Shown one piece after another: positions 15,359 to 28,579 of a stretch of 64,000 nucleotides of DNA (position 1 is the first letter of the stretch; each line of letters opens with the position of its first letter). Both the position numbers and the translations under genes were made by a program. The DNA lies in contig OU342821.1 of the NCBI GenBank assembly GCA_910591455.2, positions 21,094,854 to 21,158,853 on the forward strand. The letters are read 5' to 3'. Source of the DNA: Pholis gunnellus. Taxonomy: Eukaryota; Chordata; Actinopteri; Perciformes; Pholidae. Below the pieces are notes generated by a model that saw nothing but the letters and a program-made list of their open reading frames with translations, ran no database searches and had not been told where the DNA came from.

Positions 15359-16457
15359 CCTCCGAGTGTCCTTCTCCAAGTCCATCATCTGACCTCCGAG
15401 TCCCCTTCTTCTAGTCCACCATCTGACCTCCGAGTCTCCTTCACCAAGTCCACCATCTGACCTCCGAGTCTCCTTCTCCAAGTCCACCATCTGACCTCCA
15501 AGTCTCCTTCTCCAAGTCCACCATCTGACCTCCAAGTCTCCTTCTCCAAGTCCACCATCTGACCTCCGAGTGTCCTTCTCCAAGTCCACCATCTGACCTC
15601 CAAGTCTCCTTCTCCAAGTCCACCATCTGACCTCCGAGTGTCCTTCTCCAAGTCCACCATCTGACCTCCGAGTCTCCTTCACCAAGTCCACCATCTGACC
15701 TCCAAGTCTCCTTCTCCAAGTCCACCATCTGACCTCCGAGTGTCCTTCTCCAAGTCCATCATCTGACCTCCAAGTCTCCTTCACCAAGTCCACCATCTGA
15801 CCTCCGAGTCTCCTTCTCCAAGTCCACCATCTGACCTCCGAGTGTCCTTCTCCAAGTCCATCATCTGACCTCCGAGTCCCCTTCTTCTAGTCCACCATCT
15901 GACCTCCGAGTCTCCTTCACCAAGTCCACCATCTGACCTCCGAGTCTCCTTCTCCAAGTCCACCATCTGACCTCCAAGTCTCCTTCTCCAAGTCCACCAT
16001 CTGACCTCCAAGTTTCCTTCTCCAAGTCCACCATCTGACCTCCGAGTGTCCTTCTCCAAGTCCACCATCTGACCTCCAAGTCTCCTTCTCCAAGTCCACC
16101 ATCTGACCTCCGAGTGTCCTTCTCCAAGTCCACCATCTGACCTCCGAGTCTCCTTCACCAAGTCCACCATCTGACCTCCAAGTCTCCTTCTCCAAGTCCA
16201 CCATCTGACCTCCAAGTCTCCTTCTCCAAGTCCACCATCTGACCTCCGAGTGTCCTTCTCCAAGTCCACCATCTGACCTCCAAGTCTCCTTCTCCAAGTC
16301 CACCATCTGACCTCCGAGTGTCCTTCTCCAAGTCCACCATCTGACCTCCGAGTCTCCTTCACCAAGTCCACCATCTGACCTCCGAGTCCCCTTCTCCAAG
16401 TCCACCATCTGACCTCCAAGTCCCCTTCTCCAAGTCCATCATCTGACCTCCGAGTCT
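15325..16457 (+). repeat. 34-bp minisatellite amplified from the end of the ptbp3 coding sequence
   Basis: The last 34 nt of the ptbp3 coding exon (encoding the end of HLRVSFSKSTI up to TG of the stop) is the first unit of about 33 tandem copies running 1.1 kb into the 3' region. Each unit carries CTCCTTCTCCAAGTCC and an ATCTGA. Because 34 is not a multiple of three, the antisense strand stays open over 102-bp (34-codon) cycles, giving spurious ORFs of 200 codons. A 14-unit (476-bp) block is itself duplicated: the variant with CCCCTTCTTCTAG occurs at about 15400 and again 476 bp later. Confidence 0.95.
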
Positions 16458-18311
16458 CCTCCTACTGTCGACTGCTTCAGGGCTTCTGATTGGCCCACGG
16501 TGGGAACAAATGGACCAATGAGAGAGCTTTCTGTGCCTACAAACACTCTGACATCACAGTGACGGATGATGTCAAAACACACAGGGGGGTCACCACGGTT
16601 ACAGAGGTTACACAGCACATTCCTGAGCAGACTGAGCTACCAGTAGCAATGCATTGTGGGTAACGGAGTCCAACATGAGCCGCTAATGTGAGCTGAACTG
16701 TTTTTCGTCTGAATGTTAAATTAATGTGATGAAAGAAAAAAATCTGAGTTAAAAAAAGAGAGAAATTATGTAAATCTATCATATTTAGTTTTTCTCTTGT
16801 ATTTAAAGCTACTCAGCATGAATACCAATAACATCAGTAAGTTGAAGTTATTTATTGAGATTATGTTGAAAAATGAATTAATTGTTCTTCAATTTTCAAA
16901 TCATTGAGGTTTTTAACCTTTTTTTATTGTTTACATTTTATTTGTAAACTGGCTTTTCAACTTCTGAAACAAAATGTTTAAATTAGCAGTTTTTGCAAAG
17001 AGAATTCTCACTCTGCCGTCTGATTGGCTTAAATTACTATTACTACGGTTGTAGCATTTTAGCTCAACAAACTGTCTTCTGTGCCTTATTTCTATCAATT
17101 ATTCTGTTTTTAATTAATCTGCTGGAGTGTTCACGTCGCGTGTTGGTGGCGGTTTGTGTTGACGACTTTTGATTTCAGTTTATTTCAGTTGAGAATCATT
17201 TTGTGTTTTCTGTCGTATATTGGGAGTGTTTTTTAATCAGGAATGTGTTTATACTGTAAGACATGACATAGTAAAGCTTTCGATGTCCTGCGTGTGTGTA
17301 TTTATACATCTGTATGATTTGTGTGTATGTGTGTAACAAGCTGAGCTGTGATTGGTTGATCTTCTAGTTTCCCTTTTTTCTATTAAAAAAAATATTTAAT
17401 TCAAATCCAGCTCGTTTTTTTAAATCTCTAGTCAACTAAACATTTTTTTTTAGGGATTTTTGGTGTCAATGATTTTCTGTAAACAGGAAATAAGCCACAA
17501 AATAAAACAGGAAGCTGCTGTTTCTGACCTCTGACCTTCTGACGAGTTGATTGGATTAAATATAAAATAAAATATTGCTTGTTGGTTTGTTTAGCTATAA
17601 AATGCAGCGTGACATTAAACATATTTAAGTTTTTCATTTGGTGATTTATTTGTTACAGCAAAAAGTTTCAAAATATAGTTTTTTTTATTTAAATTGAATT
17701 GTTTGGTTTTTCTTACATGTTTATAAAAATCATTTTGTAACAGCAGAAAAAGGTCGCATTTCGGGAAACTTCAAAAAGCATTTTTCCAAATGAATGTGGT
17801 GATTTGGAAGCTTTGAGAAGTGGGCGGGGCCAAACCAAGCCAAAGTTTGTGTGCCTTTTAATTGGACCAATTCAGTCTCATTATGACATCACTTCCTGTT
17901 TAAATGGCTTTCCAAAATGTTTGTTTTTAAATTCTTCCAAGTATCCAAGTTTCTACTGTTTTAACGTACAGTTTTGTAATTGTTTATGTTTTCATGTCTT
18001 TAAAAAAAGTTACTTGTTTCACATGAAGTGAATGCATTTTTTGTGTGACATCACATCCTGTTTCAGGACTACAGGTGTCGGGATGTCGTAGAATTTAATG
18101 TGACATTTACAACTTTCCATATAACCACCATCTGCATGTAGCTCCACCCCTTCCATCAATCAAAACAACAATCAATTAAGACCGAAGGAAGCCGACTGAA
18201 GGTTTTAACTCACATAGTTCCGCCCACTCTGTTAGATTTCCCAGCATGCATTTCAGAACTTCATGAAACTGTTCTTGTTGGCAAGATTTGCTGCAAGAAT
18301 TTTTTTTGAAA
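16458..18311 (+). other. ptbp3 3' untranslated/downstream region
   Basis: No coding exon seen. AT-rich sequence with several AATAAA hexamers on the plus strand (for example near 17499). The true ptbp3 poly(A) site cannot be fixed from sequence alone. Confidence 0.5.
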
Positions 18312-19170
18312 ACTGCATATTAACGTGTTAATATGCAGTTATACTCGTTACATCGTAACATGTTAACGTGACGTCACACTTGTTACATTGTAACATGTTA
18401 ACGTGACGTCACACTTGTTACATCGTAACATGTTAACGTGACGTTACACTCGTTACATCGTAACATGTTAACGTGACGTTACACTCGTTACATCGTAACA
18501 TGTTAACGTGACGTCACACTCGTTACATTGTAACATGTTAACGTGACATTACACATTGTAACATGTTAACGTGACATTACACTCGTTACATCGTAACATG
18601 TTAACGTGACGTCACACTTGTTACATCGTAACATGTTAACGTGACATTACACATTGTAACATGTTAACGTGACATTACACTCGTTACATCGTAACATGTT
18701 AACGTGACGTCACACTTGTTACATCGTAACATGTTAACGTGACATTACACATTGTAACATGTTAACGTGACATTACACTCGTTACATCGTAACATGTTAA
18801 CGTGACGTCACACTTGTTACATCGTAACATGTTAACGTGACATTACACATTGTAACATGTTAACGTGACGTTACACTCGTTACATCGTAACATGTTAACG
18901 TGACGTCACACTTGTTACATCGTAACATGTTAACGTGACGTCACACTTGTTACATCGTAACATGTTAACGTGACGTCACACTTGTTACATTGTAACATGT
19001 TAACGTGACATTACACATTGTAACATGTTAACGTGACGTCACACTTGTTACATCATAACATGTTAACGTGACATTACACATTGTAACATGTTAACGTGAC
19101 GTCACACTTGTTACATCGTAACATGTTAACGTGACGTCACACTCGTTACATCGTAACATGTTAATGTGAC
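18312..19170. repeat. 35-bp minisatellite containing cAMP-response-element palindromes
   Basis: About 25 units, most of 35 bp with some shorter ones, built from GTTACATCGTAACATGTTAA followed by CGTGACGTCACACTT. Twelve copies carry the perfect CRE palindrome TGACGTCA; others read TGACGTTA or TGACATTA. Each unit also has the palindromes TAACATGTTA and GTTAAC. It lies between the 3' ends of ptbp3 and ugcg. Confidence 0.95.
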
Positions 19171-20220
19171 GTTACATTACTCATGTATTATGAAGTGTGT
19201 TAATTTACAAGTGTAGACGTTAAAACTATGGTTATTTTTAAATGACCACTTCTACGTTACAGCTGACTATACTTACCCGTGTAATTGTAAGTACTGTAAC
19301 GTGTTAAATACAAGTTAAACTTGTGTCTCCCATTCTTACAATACCTGCAGTTTGTAAGTTACTTCCTGGAACATGTTACACAATACTTTTTACATGTTAA
19401 ATACTAAAGTTGTATGTTACACACATCGAAGAATACTTGGTACAATACTTCTGACAATACACGTTACATACGTGTTATAAGTAAATCCTTCACTTGTATA
19501 CTAACTATAAGTTCTTACTTGCAATGTATTATACTTGTTCGTTACATATAAGTATGTAATATTTTAAACTACCTGCTAAAATACAGGTATTGTCAAGTGT
19601 AGTATTGAAACAGGACAAACTTGTATAAACATTACAATACTACTTGTTATACATGAGAAGTTTTGTTATGTTATAATACTTTAATTTTAAAACATACTTG
19701 TCTTTGACTTACTTCACTTGTAACATGAAAGAACAATGTATTGTGATGTGTAATTGTGAGTATTTAACATGTTACATTTTAAATACTTTCTACCCTTGTG
19801 TAACATGTTACATGCTCATAAACAGTTGCAACATGTAACAAGTACAAGTTTTATTTATTTACGTTGCATACCTGACACCTTATTAATATGTACTGTTATC
19901 TGGGAAACAAGTATTTTTACTTGTAACATGAAGACATGAAAACATAAAACTGTCTCATAAGTATTTAAAATGATTGAAAATATATTTTCTTAAACTTTAA
20001 ATGTGTTTTTAGTTAATTAGAACGTTTTTAAATGTAGAATATCTGAACGGGCTGCTTTGAAGTTCTCTCCCGAAATTTCCGTTGACATTTTTATTTCCCT
20101 TTAACACTGCTGAACTGTTTTTGTACCTGAATGTATCCATTGTTTTTCTATGCTAATGATGTTAAGTACTAGTGGTGCATTGTGGGAGCAGATAGGACGA
20201 TTGTTATATTAAACATTTTT
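19171..20220. other. Degenerate AT-rich region downstream of the CRE array
   Basis: No gene seen. Short words such as TACTTGTA, GTTACAT and AACATGT recur in degenerate form, possibly the decayed flank of the neighbouring minisatellite. Confidence 0.4.
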
Positions 20221-20459
20221 TATATCAAACCAGTGCATGATGAGGGGGGGGCGGCTTTCTGTGCTTCATTGAATTTGTATTTATTCTGAAAGTCAGACAG
20301 GAAACTGTAGCATGAGTCACTGAATAAATAAATAATCTGGCAACCAATGGCTGTCCTTGGTTCCTGCAAGCTCCGCCCACAATATGTCCTTCCAGCCAAT
20401 TCGATTCTGGGACATTTTCAACAACACACGTTAAAAGTTCAGCTTTGAAAGGATAAAAC

Positions 20460-20465
20460 TTTATT
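20460..20465 (-). terminator. Candidate ugcg poly(A) signal
   Basis: On the minus strand this reads AATAAA within ACAATAAAGTTTT, about 2.0 kb downstream of the ugcg stop. It is one of several candidates; nothing in the sequence proves use. Confidence 0.35.
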
Positions 20466-20691
20466 GTTCCTGTGTTGACACAATCCTTCACTGTGATTGG
20501 TCGGTTCGCAGACTACAGCAGATAATTGTCATAAAAAAAACAAATAAGAATCCTACCGATCCTATTGGACGACGGCAACAGAGGTTCGTCCGACTCGTAG
20601 CTGATGTCATCAACCAAACCCCGCGTGGCTACGCCAACAGCTAACCGCTAACAGTAACGCATCACAGCTTTAAAAAAACACCTGCGATCGT

Positions 20692-20693
<2 letters not shown>

Positions 20694-20773
<80 letters not shown>
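20694..20773. repeat. (CA)n microsatellite, ptbp3/ugcg intergenic region
   Basis: About 39 CA units in the tail-to-tail region, away from any recognised exon. Confidence 0.95.
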
Positions 20774-20775
<2 letters not shown>

Positions 20776-22241
20776 CAGAAATGTGGATTTTTTTTTCTTT
20801 TTTCCTGTACTTCTATAGTTTCATATTTTGGTCCTGTGTGTTTTATTTGACGTTTTGAAATGTTGCGACCTTTAAGTGTCGGAATACTGGAATTCATTCA
20901 GTGCTGAATCGTGTTTACGTTTTTTGTTGGGGATGAAAATTAACCAAAGAATATATATAGAAAAAAAAATAGAAAACTAATTTGATTCACAAATCAACAA
21001 CAATCCTCTGATCTCATTGGCCGATCTCGTTTTTGTCACGTTTTGTTTTTCTGTGGCAACTCGACATCAAAGGATTTAATAAAGAAAATAAATTAAGACA
21101 TTTTTTACAGTGAGAGTTTAGATCTCCGAGTTTCTTTTTATAAATACCGAACAGATTTTACTGCTTTTATAATTATTTCCATTTTGAATCAATCACGATA
21201 CAAATTTAATATTCACAAACAAAATGTCGTAATTATGAGTTCTTTTTTTATAATAACAGATTTTGTAACTTCTCACAAGAACGACATTAAGTCGTTTTAA
21301 ATGTGTTTCATAGTTACGAACCAAAAATAAAGACGAAATAAAGATATTTTCATTTTAACATAAAGGCTCAGTTTTTCTCTCGTTATGTGAAAATTATTTC
21401 GTATAAATCAAAAATAAAGACGTCGTACTTTTTATAATTAATAACAATTTTGGAATTATGAGAAACAAGACAAAGTTTTTTTTTTTTTTGTAAATGCAGT
21501 TTTCTGCTGTAAAATTAAACTTGTTGTTGTTTTTGTTTGTTTTGTTCTTTTTAAGACAAAAATCAAGACTTCGTTCTCTCTCCTCATTGGACGATTGTTT
21601 TGTTTTAAAAAGCTGCACAAATCATATCGACACTCAGAGAAACTAAGAGACGTTTTCTTGCCGATATATATATATATATATATATATATCAATATATTCT
21701 GTTTGAATCAGTGACTTCAGTCTCCAAGAAAACGTCTCACTTTGTTTTTCTTTGTTAATTCTTCCCACGAATAATATAATAATATAAGATTATAAGATTT
21801 ATTTTTTTCTCATTGCAAAAATTATGAAAGTAAATAACTTCTGTAATAATTAATGAACTGATCACTTCAAGCACCACTGAATACTTTTAAACACGTCGTT
21901 TATAGAACAAAATATTACAGAAATATGTCGATACTATGAATTATGTTGTATTTAAACATAAATATGAAGTATTCAGTAGTGATGAAACGTCACCGTTTCA
22001 CTCTCAGTTATTATTATTTTAGCTTCCATAAAAAAAAAAAAAAACACTTCACAAAGGCTCAAAAGCCAATCAGGAGAGAGGATTCTTCCTCCTCTCTCCT
22101 GATTGGCTGATTTGTTTTCTCTGATCAAAGATCAGACGACTCAGTGCGACGCATCACTCCCTCACTTTACCTTCCTGCTCTCTCATTGGCTTGTTCTGGC
22201 ATCGTTTAGTTTTAGCACCAAAAAAAACATAAATAGTTAAA

Positions 22242-22255
22242 AACACACACACACA

Positions 22256-22294
<39 letters not shown>

Positions 22295-22350
22295 ACACAC
22301 AGACACACACACACACACACATACATATATACACACACATATATACAAAC
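22242..22350. repeat. Compound (CA)n/(TA)n microsatellite, ugcg 3' UTR side
   Basis: Interrupted (CA)n with ATACATATATAC islands, 130-240 nt downstream of the ugcg stop codon and therefore probably transcribed in the 3' UTR as (UG)n. Confidence 0.9.
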
Positions 22351-22483
22351 ACACTCTTCATTTTCTCTCATAAAAAACAAAAAACAAACAAACAGTCTCT
22401 TTCTGTCCTCCTGCTCCTCCTCCTCCTCCTCCTGCTCCTCGTGAGGAAGAGGAGGGGGAAGGTGCAGCTGGTTGCCATGGTAA

Positions 22484-24756
22484 CTAGACGTCGAGGATCT
22501 CCTCGGCGGTGCCGCCGCAGCGCAGCCGGTACCGCCCGGTCCTCCAGCTGATGGTCGGGTCCCACAGAGCCGACAGGAAGATCTGCACCGCCATGGACTC
22601 CCTGATGAACCAGGCCACCGCGAAGTCCAGCTTAGAGAAGCACAGCGGGCCGCCCTGAGGGATGAGGTCATCGATCAACAACAACAACAACAACAACAAC
22701 CCTATAGGTGTGTGTGTGGAAATACATTCACTTTTTATATTTATTATGTAAAATGTGTATTTGTTTTTAATTTAAGATTATTTTTAACTTTTTATTTTTC
22801 ATTTGATCAACTTCTGAAATATACGACGTCATGTTTATAAAATAAAATAGCTTGAAGATATCCTTTCAAAATAAAAGTCTAAAATAAAAATAAAAATCTG
22901 TAAATATACATCAAGCGTATAAATGTTTGTGTGAAAATTATATTAATAACAAAGAATTATCTACAAAATGTCAAATTAAAAGCATTTAGTTTAGTAGAAC
23001 GTCTGTACCTGAACACCGGTCAGCTGGATGTAGTCTGAGATGAACCAGGCCAGACAGTGACACATGAAGAACACCATCATGTCCCACCTGCAAGACACGA
23101 CGACGATTATAATTATATATAAATATATATATATATATATACAGTATATATATATATATATATATATATACATACACACACTTCAGACTGAGATAAGAAG
23201 AAACTGAAATATAAACTGAATGTGAATATAATTGAATAAAATTGATTTCGTAGTAAATTGTTTCTAAAGGAACTTTCTGTTAAATATAATATATATAAAT
23301 TATTTATTTTTTTCCTGCTCTCTGATTGGCCGAGTACCTGAACACATAATGAGCCGCCCAGCCAATGATGAGGCTCGCCAGGAAGCACTCTGAGACGGGC
23401 TCCAGCACGGTGCCGGGCAGCATGTTGACCCTCAACTTCGTCCACCTGGAGACACAAAACACGACTTTATTCCCTCTCAAAGAAACGCCTTCACAAGTAC
23501 ATAATAAACATTAACTAATAACACATTTAGTCACCTTTGAATCATTCAAATTCATCTTAAAAGAACGTGAAATGTCCTAAAACTGTGGAGAAAACTCAAA
23601 AACATTTTTCAAAATGAAGTTGTAAAGAAATCATCACATAAAACAGCATCATTAGAAAACACATCAGGAATCTGTTTAAATGAGTCACCTGATCATTCGC
23701 GACTGGAACTGGCCGATCGAGTACGACCCAGAGTTCTGCAGCGCCACCTGCGTTGCCATGGAGAACTTCCAGCCTCTGAGGAGCGACAGCGAATAAAAAC
23801 AATCACTTCCATTCGCTCGTCAGTGAAAACACGTCACTCAACCGGCGCTAACGTGCTAACCTGTCAGCGATGGCTTTAGCCATGAAGTAGTCCTCGGCGA
23901 TGTACTGAGCGAAGGCGACCAATCCGCCGGCTTGATCCAACACGTCCTTCCTCATCAGACACGACATCCCCGTCACGCACTTTATCCCCGTCACGTTAGC
24001 GGAGATGTAGGAGCGAGGGTGGGACGTCCCAAAATACACCTGGGCAACGGGTTAGCATTAGCATCTATTAGCACCAACAAAATAACAAAAATAAAAAAAA
24101 ACACACACGACCGAAACCAGGATAAAATCAAACGAGTCCTCAAACAAATATATGCTTCAAAATAATAATTATGATTATAAAGTTAACGATTTAACAACAC
24201 AAAGCCACAACCAGCATAACGTGAAACAACATTATGTCAACGAGTGCTTTGAATTTGAGATATATCGGAATATGGCGTGTATATAATCGTGTCACTGCGT
24301 AGAACGGAGAAAATAAATGTTTTGGAGGATCATTAATAGAGAACAGTAAACGGTCCTAAAACAGATCTTTGTGGGACAACATTTAAATAACCAGATTGAT
24401 TTTGATGAAAAGAAACAAACTGAATGAAACCAAAGCAATGAATGAGAAACACCAACAGCATCAAGAAGATGACGGCCAAACAAACGAAAGCATCGGTTAT
24501 ATCAACATCATCACCGGTGAGTCTTAAAAAGAGTAATTCAAGAGTATATCTATAATAGCAACAAGAATTAGCTCGTGCTAAATAGCATTTGAACACACAG
24601 ACATCGGTCTGACGTTAGCTTCTTAGCTTGTTAGCCTTACCTGCTCCAGTGTGGCGGCAAACCCTTGCCGGTCGGCAACGTACGGTAACCCATGAACCAA
24701 TCCCACCTTCTCTGTCATCTGATTGGTCATATCTGTCAGGGTGTCAGGTTTCACTG

Positions 24757-24831
<75 letters not shown>

Positions 24832-27800
24832 TAGCGTGATGATGAACAAGTCTAAAGCTTGTACGTTAGTGAGAAACTCAAATGTAACTCGGCAGACCTC
24901 TGATGCCGCTGTCACAGATCCAGACCAGCCCATATTTGGCTCCTTCATAGCCCGGCATCAAGTTGTTGATCTTGGGGTTGATTCCAACTTTCTTCCCCCC
25001 TGAGAACAAAATAACAACACATGCTAATGTTGTCTGCTAACGAAGGGCTTAAAAGTGAGGATAAAGTCAGTTACTACAAAAGAACAACACGTGATGAAAT
25101 ACACAGTATGTTGAATAACAGAAGTCTTTTCTCACCAATGAATAATCGAGCGTCTACGTTGGGATATTTGCCCAACAACTTTTTACAAACGTCAACGGCT
25201 GGATCGTCTTGATCCTGAACGCACAGCAGGATCTCGTACTGCAAAACAAATGTTGAACTTAGTGCACAAATCCCTGCCTGGACACAGATCAGGTTTAGGT
25301 AGTTTGTAGCTTCGGGGCAATCAGATGGTAGTTTGGGAAATTACAGTGCAGCGGCAGTCACACTATAGCCGGGCAAACGGGTTCGTACTCAAGGAAGTCG
25401 GACGGTAGTCAGAGCAGTGTGACGGTAGGCGTACGGTAGGCGTACGGTAGGCGGGGCATTTGGACGGTAGTGGGAGAAGTGGGACGGTAGTCTGAAGGAG
25501 TCGAGTGGTATTCAGGGTCGGTTAAGATGGTCGGGGATGTTATGAGCTGGGTGGGGGGGTAGCTAGCTTCACCTTGGGGTAATCCAGTGTAAAGAATGTC
25601 TCCAGGTTGGAGATCAGGTTTGGGTCGACTCCCTTCAGCGGCTTGAGCAAAGAAACTCCTGCCAGCTGCCCAAACGGCTGTTTGACCTCCGACCTCTTCT
25701 TGTGGAGATGGAGACGCCTGAAAGTGAAACACAGAGAGCTAGTTAGCTAACGTTACCGTTCACATGCAGACACGGAAAACTCTGTCAACACGCGTTCAGA
25801 CAGTGTGGGGGTTGAGTTCCAGTAAGCTACAGATCGTCAGTGATATCCTGTTTTTGCAGAGATAAAATGTGATACTTCTGTGGCTACTGACGGTCATGAA
25901 GATAAACTAACCTCATACCCTCAACACTCACTTCCTCATTCTTTGTTCAATGTTTACGATGTCCCATTAGAAGTCACGAGGCACATTATTATCAGAAAAG
26001 GACCCTGTTATGAAGAGGCAGGTGGTTCCCTAGTTGGACTCTTTGTCTGAATCAAAGCCTCTAGACTCTAGATGGTTCTGGGTGAGCTGATGGAACCTCT
26101 CACCAGCAAACACTGTTAAAATACCAGAATGCAGCATTTAGTCCGGATTAAAGAGCCAGGACAGGATTACTAAATCCAAACATTTAGGATCAGAAATATT
26201 TGGATCTGCTTTGAAAAACTTAATTTTCAGATCTGATCAGAATTAAATCCATTCCAACCAAAATAATCCTGTTAGAGCCTAACAAGCAGCAACTAAACCA
26301 GAGAAACATCGAGCTCATTTCAGGAGTTTGTCCTCGTTTTCTTTCTAAAATGATATTTTTAATCCAGTTCCCCGTCGAGAGATTAACAAAGTTCTCACAT
26401 ATAGATTCTTATCATCAGCATGTTAAAAAACTAAAACATTACTTTACAAAGGATCAGTACCACAGTACCAAGGATCAGTACCACAGTATAAAGGATCAGT
26501 ACCACAGTATAAAGGATCAGTACCACAGTATAAAGGATCAGTACCACAGTATAAAGGATCAGTACCACAGTATAAAGGATCAGTACCACAGTACAAAGGA
26601 TCAGTACCACAGTATAAAGGATCAGTATCACAGTATAAAGGATCAGTACCACAGTATAAAGGATCAGTACCACAGTACAAAGGATCAGTATCACAGTATA
26701 AAGGATCAGTACCACAGTATAAAGGATCAGTACCACAGTATAAAGGATCAGTACCACAGTATAAAGGATCAGTACCACAGTACAAAGGATCAGTACCACA
26801 GTATAAAGGATCAGTACCACAGTATAAAGGATCAGTACCACAGTATAAAGGATCAGTACCACAGTATAAAGGATCAGTACCACAGTATAAAGGATCAGTA
26901 CCACAGTATAATCATGAATCAGAGTTGATGATTGACTGTAAACTGAATCTCTTCGCTGGTTGTTGTTGATGAGAAATTCAGATTTTCACTCATTTCATGA
27001 GGTTTAAGAAGTTTAAGTTATCAATTCTAAAGGATAATCAGCAGATGAATCAATAATGAAAACAGTCACTAGCTGCAGCTAGTGACTGTAAAATAGTTAT
27101 TTTACAACAATAAAGCAAATCCAGCAGCTGCAGATTAAACAAACAGGAAGTGGTCATCACTCAGGAAACCACGCTGTGTTTCTGTGGCTGTGATTGGCTG
27201 TCGTTCCCATTGCATCAAAGTGAATTAGCATAAAGTTGATCTTTGGTCTCTGGACACTTTGTAAATATCGCTGTGGTTCATTATGAACACCAGAAACAGA
27301 CGCTACGCTAGCTCAGCGGTGTGTGTTCGGCATCGCTTCCTGCTGCGTTCTGATTGGCTGGCGTAGCGACGGTCACGATGGGAGAGTTCGGTCCTGAAGG
27401 TCTGACTCCTATTTGGACCGCCGACCACAGATTTCACCTCGTCTCTCTCACAGACGTCGACTGTCATCAGTTTGATTGACAGTTACAGTTCATGACAACA
27501 TGTGTCCTCACACAGAGGAGCTGATGATGATGATGATGAAGGAAGACAAAACTAAACAGTCCAATCACTGAGCTTCTGCTTCATTTGTAATACGTCAGCG
27601 TGGTGATAAATAGCACGTACCTCTATAGATGGGTACAGTGTTGGTGAAACTTCAAACTTTACAGTGTAAACGTGTATAAACTAAATCAAAGGAGAGTCAG
27701 CAGATCTGTCACCCAGAGAAAAACATTAAAAGGGTGAAATAATATGCATTTGTGAAAATGAATGATTGTTGTGCTGTTTAACGAATGCAAAAAGTTCAAT

Positions 27801-28579
27801 TCCGATAACTCAAAGCATTATTTGAGTTTATACAACCAGGATGATGCTCGTGTCTTTGCAGGTTTTGTTTAATAGCTGAAGTTGGAGCCTGACATTCATT
27901 AAACCTGGATTGAAGGAGCTGCGTTGAGCTGATTGAAGCCGGACTCTCAACACTTCCACACACGCGCAGCTTATTTATGACTGCGCGTAAACAACGTGCG
28001 CAGAGCAGAACGAGGTTAAATCTCCACTGTTCGGGTGCGATACTGCGTCACAGAAGAAAACAGGAATTCATGCTCTAACGCCACCCAACCTTTAACGGAA
28101 CCGAGCTACCTGTGATCCGTAGGAGGAATAGAACACGTTACAGCTCAAATACACTGCAGCATTTAAAATGAATGAGTTCATGTATGCGTTTCCTGGAGAG
28201 AACTCTAGCTAGCGGTTAACCAGGAAAACGCCCAACAGATCACCGATCAGATCCGCTGTCAACACACCAGAGCCCCGCAGAGAAACGTCCGTTTGTTTCA
28301 TTCTTCATGTTTATAAAAGGTCACAAAGACGTTTAAAAGAAAAGAAACATCAGAAAGAAGGACAGGAAACAGGAGCGTCGCTCGGCTATAACCGTTAGCT
28401 AGCTAAAGGTTAGCTTAGCTTTAGCAGGTTGACTAACCGTTAGCTAGCTAAGGTTAGCTTAGCTTGAGCAGGTTGACTTACACATAGATGATGGACATGA
28501 AGTGCATCAGCCACAGCACGAAGAACAGGATGAAGCCGAACACGGAGAGTCCCTGCATGGCGAGGTCCAACAGAGCCAT
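22484..28579 (-). CDS. ugcg: Ceramide glucosyltransferase (glucosylceramide synthase)
   Basis: Transfers glucose from UDP-glucose to ceramide on the cytosolic face of the Golgi, the first step of glucosphingolipid synthesis (GT21 family). Coding exons in order: 28579-28482, 25717-25573, 25238-25136, 24999-24898, 24753-24641, 24039-23861, 23775-23689, 23445-23338, 23087-23009, 22654-22484; they sum to 1185 nt, 394 aa, exactly the human length. The N-terminal signal-anchor starts MALLDLAMQGLSVFGFILFF. Catalytic motifs are present: VQDQDDP, CDSG, AEDYF and QFQSRMIRW (the Q/RxxRW motif). The C terminus is RLRCGGTAEEILDV, as in mammals. Intron 1 is long (2.8 kb) and holds a minisatellite. Nothing looks inactivated. 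Confidence 0.97.
22817..23003. repeat. Dispersed repeat copy in last ugcg intron
   Basis: This intron segment is closely similar, in the same orientation, to 29600-29806 upstream of ugcg. Shared blocks include CATGTTTATAAAATAAAAT, GCTTGAAGATATCCTT, AAAATAAAAGTCTAAAATAA, AGCGTATAAAT and AACGTCTG at the end. It is either a small segmental copy or an unrecognised interspersed element. Confidence 0.75.
24757..24827. repeat. (CA)n microsatellite abutting ugcg acceptor
   Basis: About 35 CA units. On the ugcg sense strand (TG)n is followed by GGCAG, the acceptor of exon 24753-24641. Confidence 0.95.
26440..26912. repeat. 21-bp minisatellite in ugcg intron 1
   Basis: About 22 nearly identical units whose core is GGATCAGTACCACAGTATAA. 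The 21-bp period (7 codons) leaves both strands open and produces spurious ORFs of 113-192 codons. Variation is mostly TAT/TAC and ACC/ATC single-base changes. Confidence 0.95.
28380..28481. repeat. Tandem duplication at the ugcg intron 1 donor
   Basis: On the ugcg sense strand, the intron starts GTAAGTCAACCTGCT, and about 44 bp later an almost identical unit starts GTTAGTCAACCTGCT. The 5' splice-site neighbourhood is therefore duplicated once. GCTAGCTAAC motifs fill the unit. Confidence 0.85.

Noticed and set aside
15176..16419. Minus-strand ORFs of 160-212 codons (MVDLEKETWRSDGGLGEG-type repeats)
   Set aside because: They are the antisense of the 34-bp ptbp3 minisatellite, kept open by its 102-bp cycle; no independent start context, splice or homology.
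18312..19170. CRISPR-like look of regularly spaced 35-bp repeats
   Set aside because: Vertebrate nuclear context; units are contiguous head-to-tail without unique spacers.
26350..26928. 192-codon plus-strand ORF and 157/113-codon minus ORFs in ugcg intron 1
   Set aside because: Caused by a 21-bp tandem repeat whose length is a multiple of three; both strands open equally.
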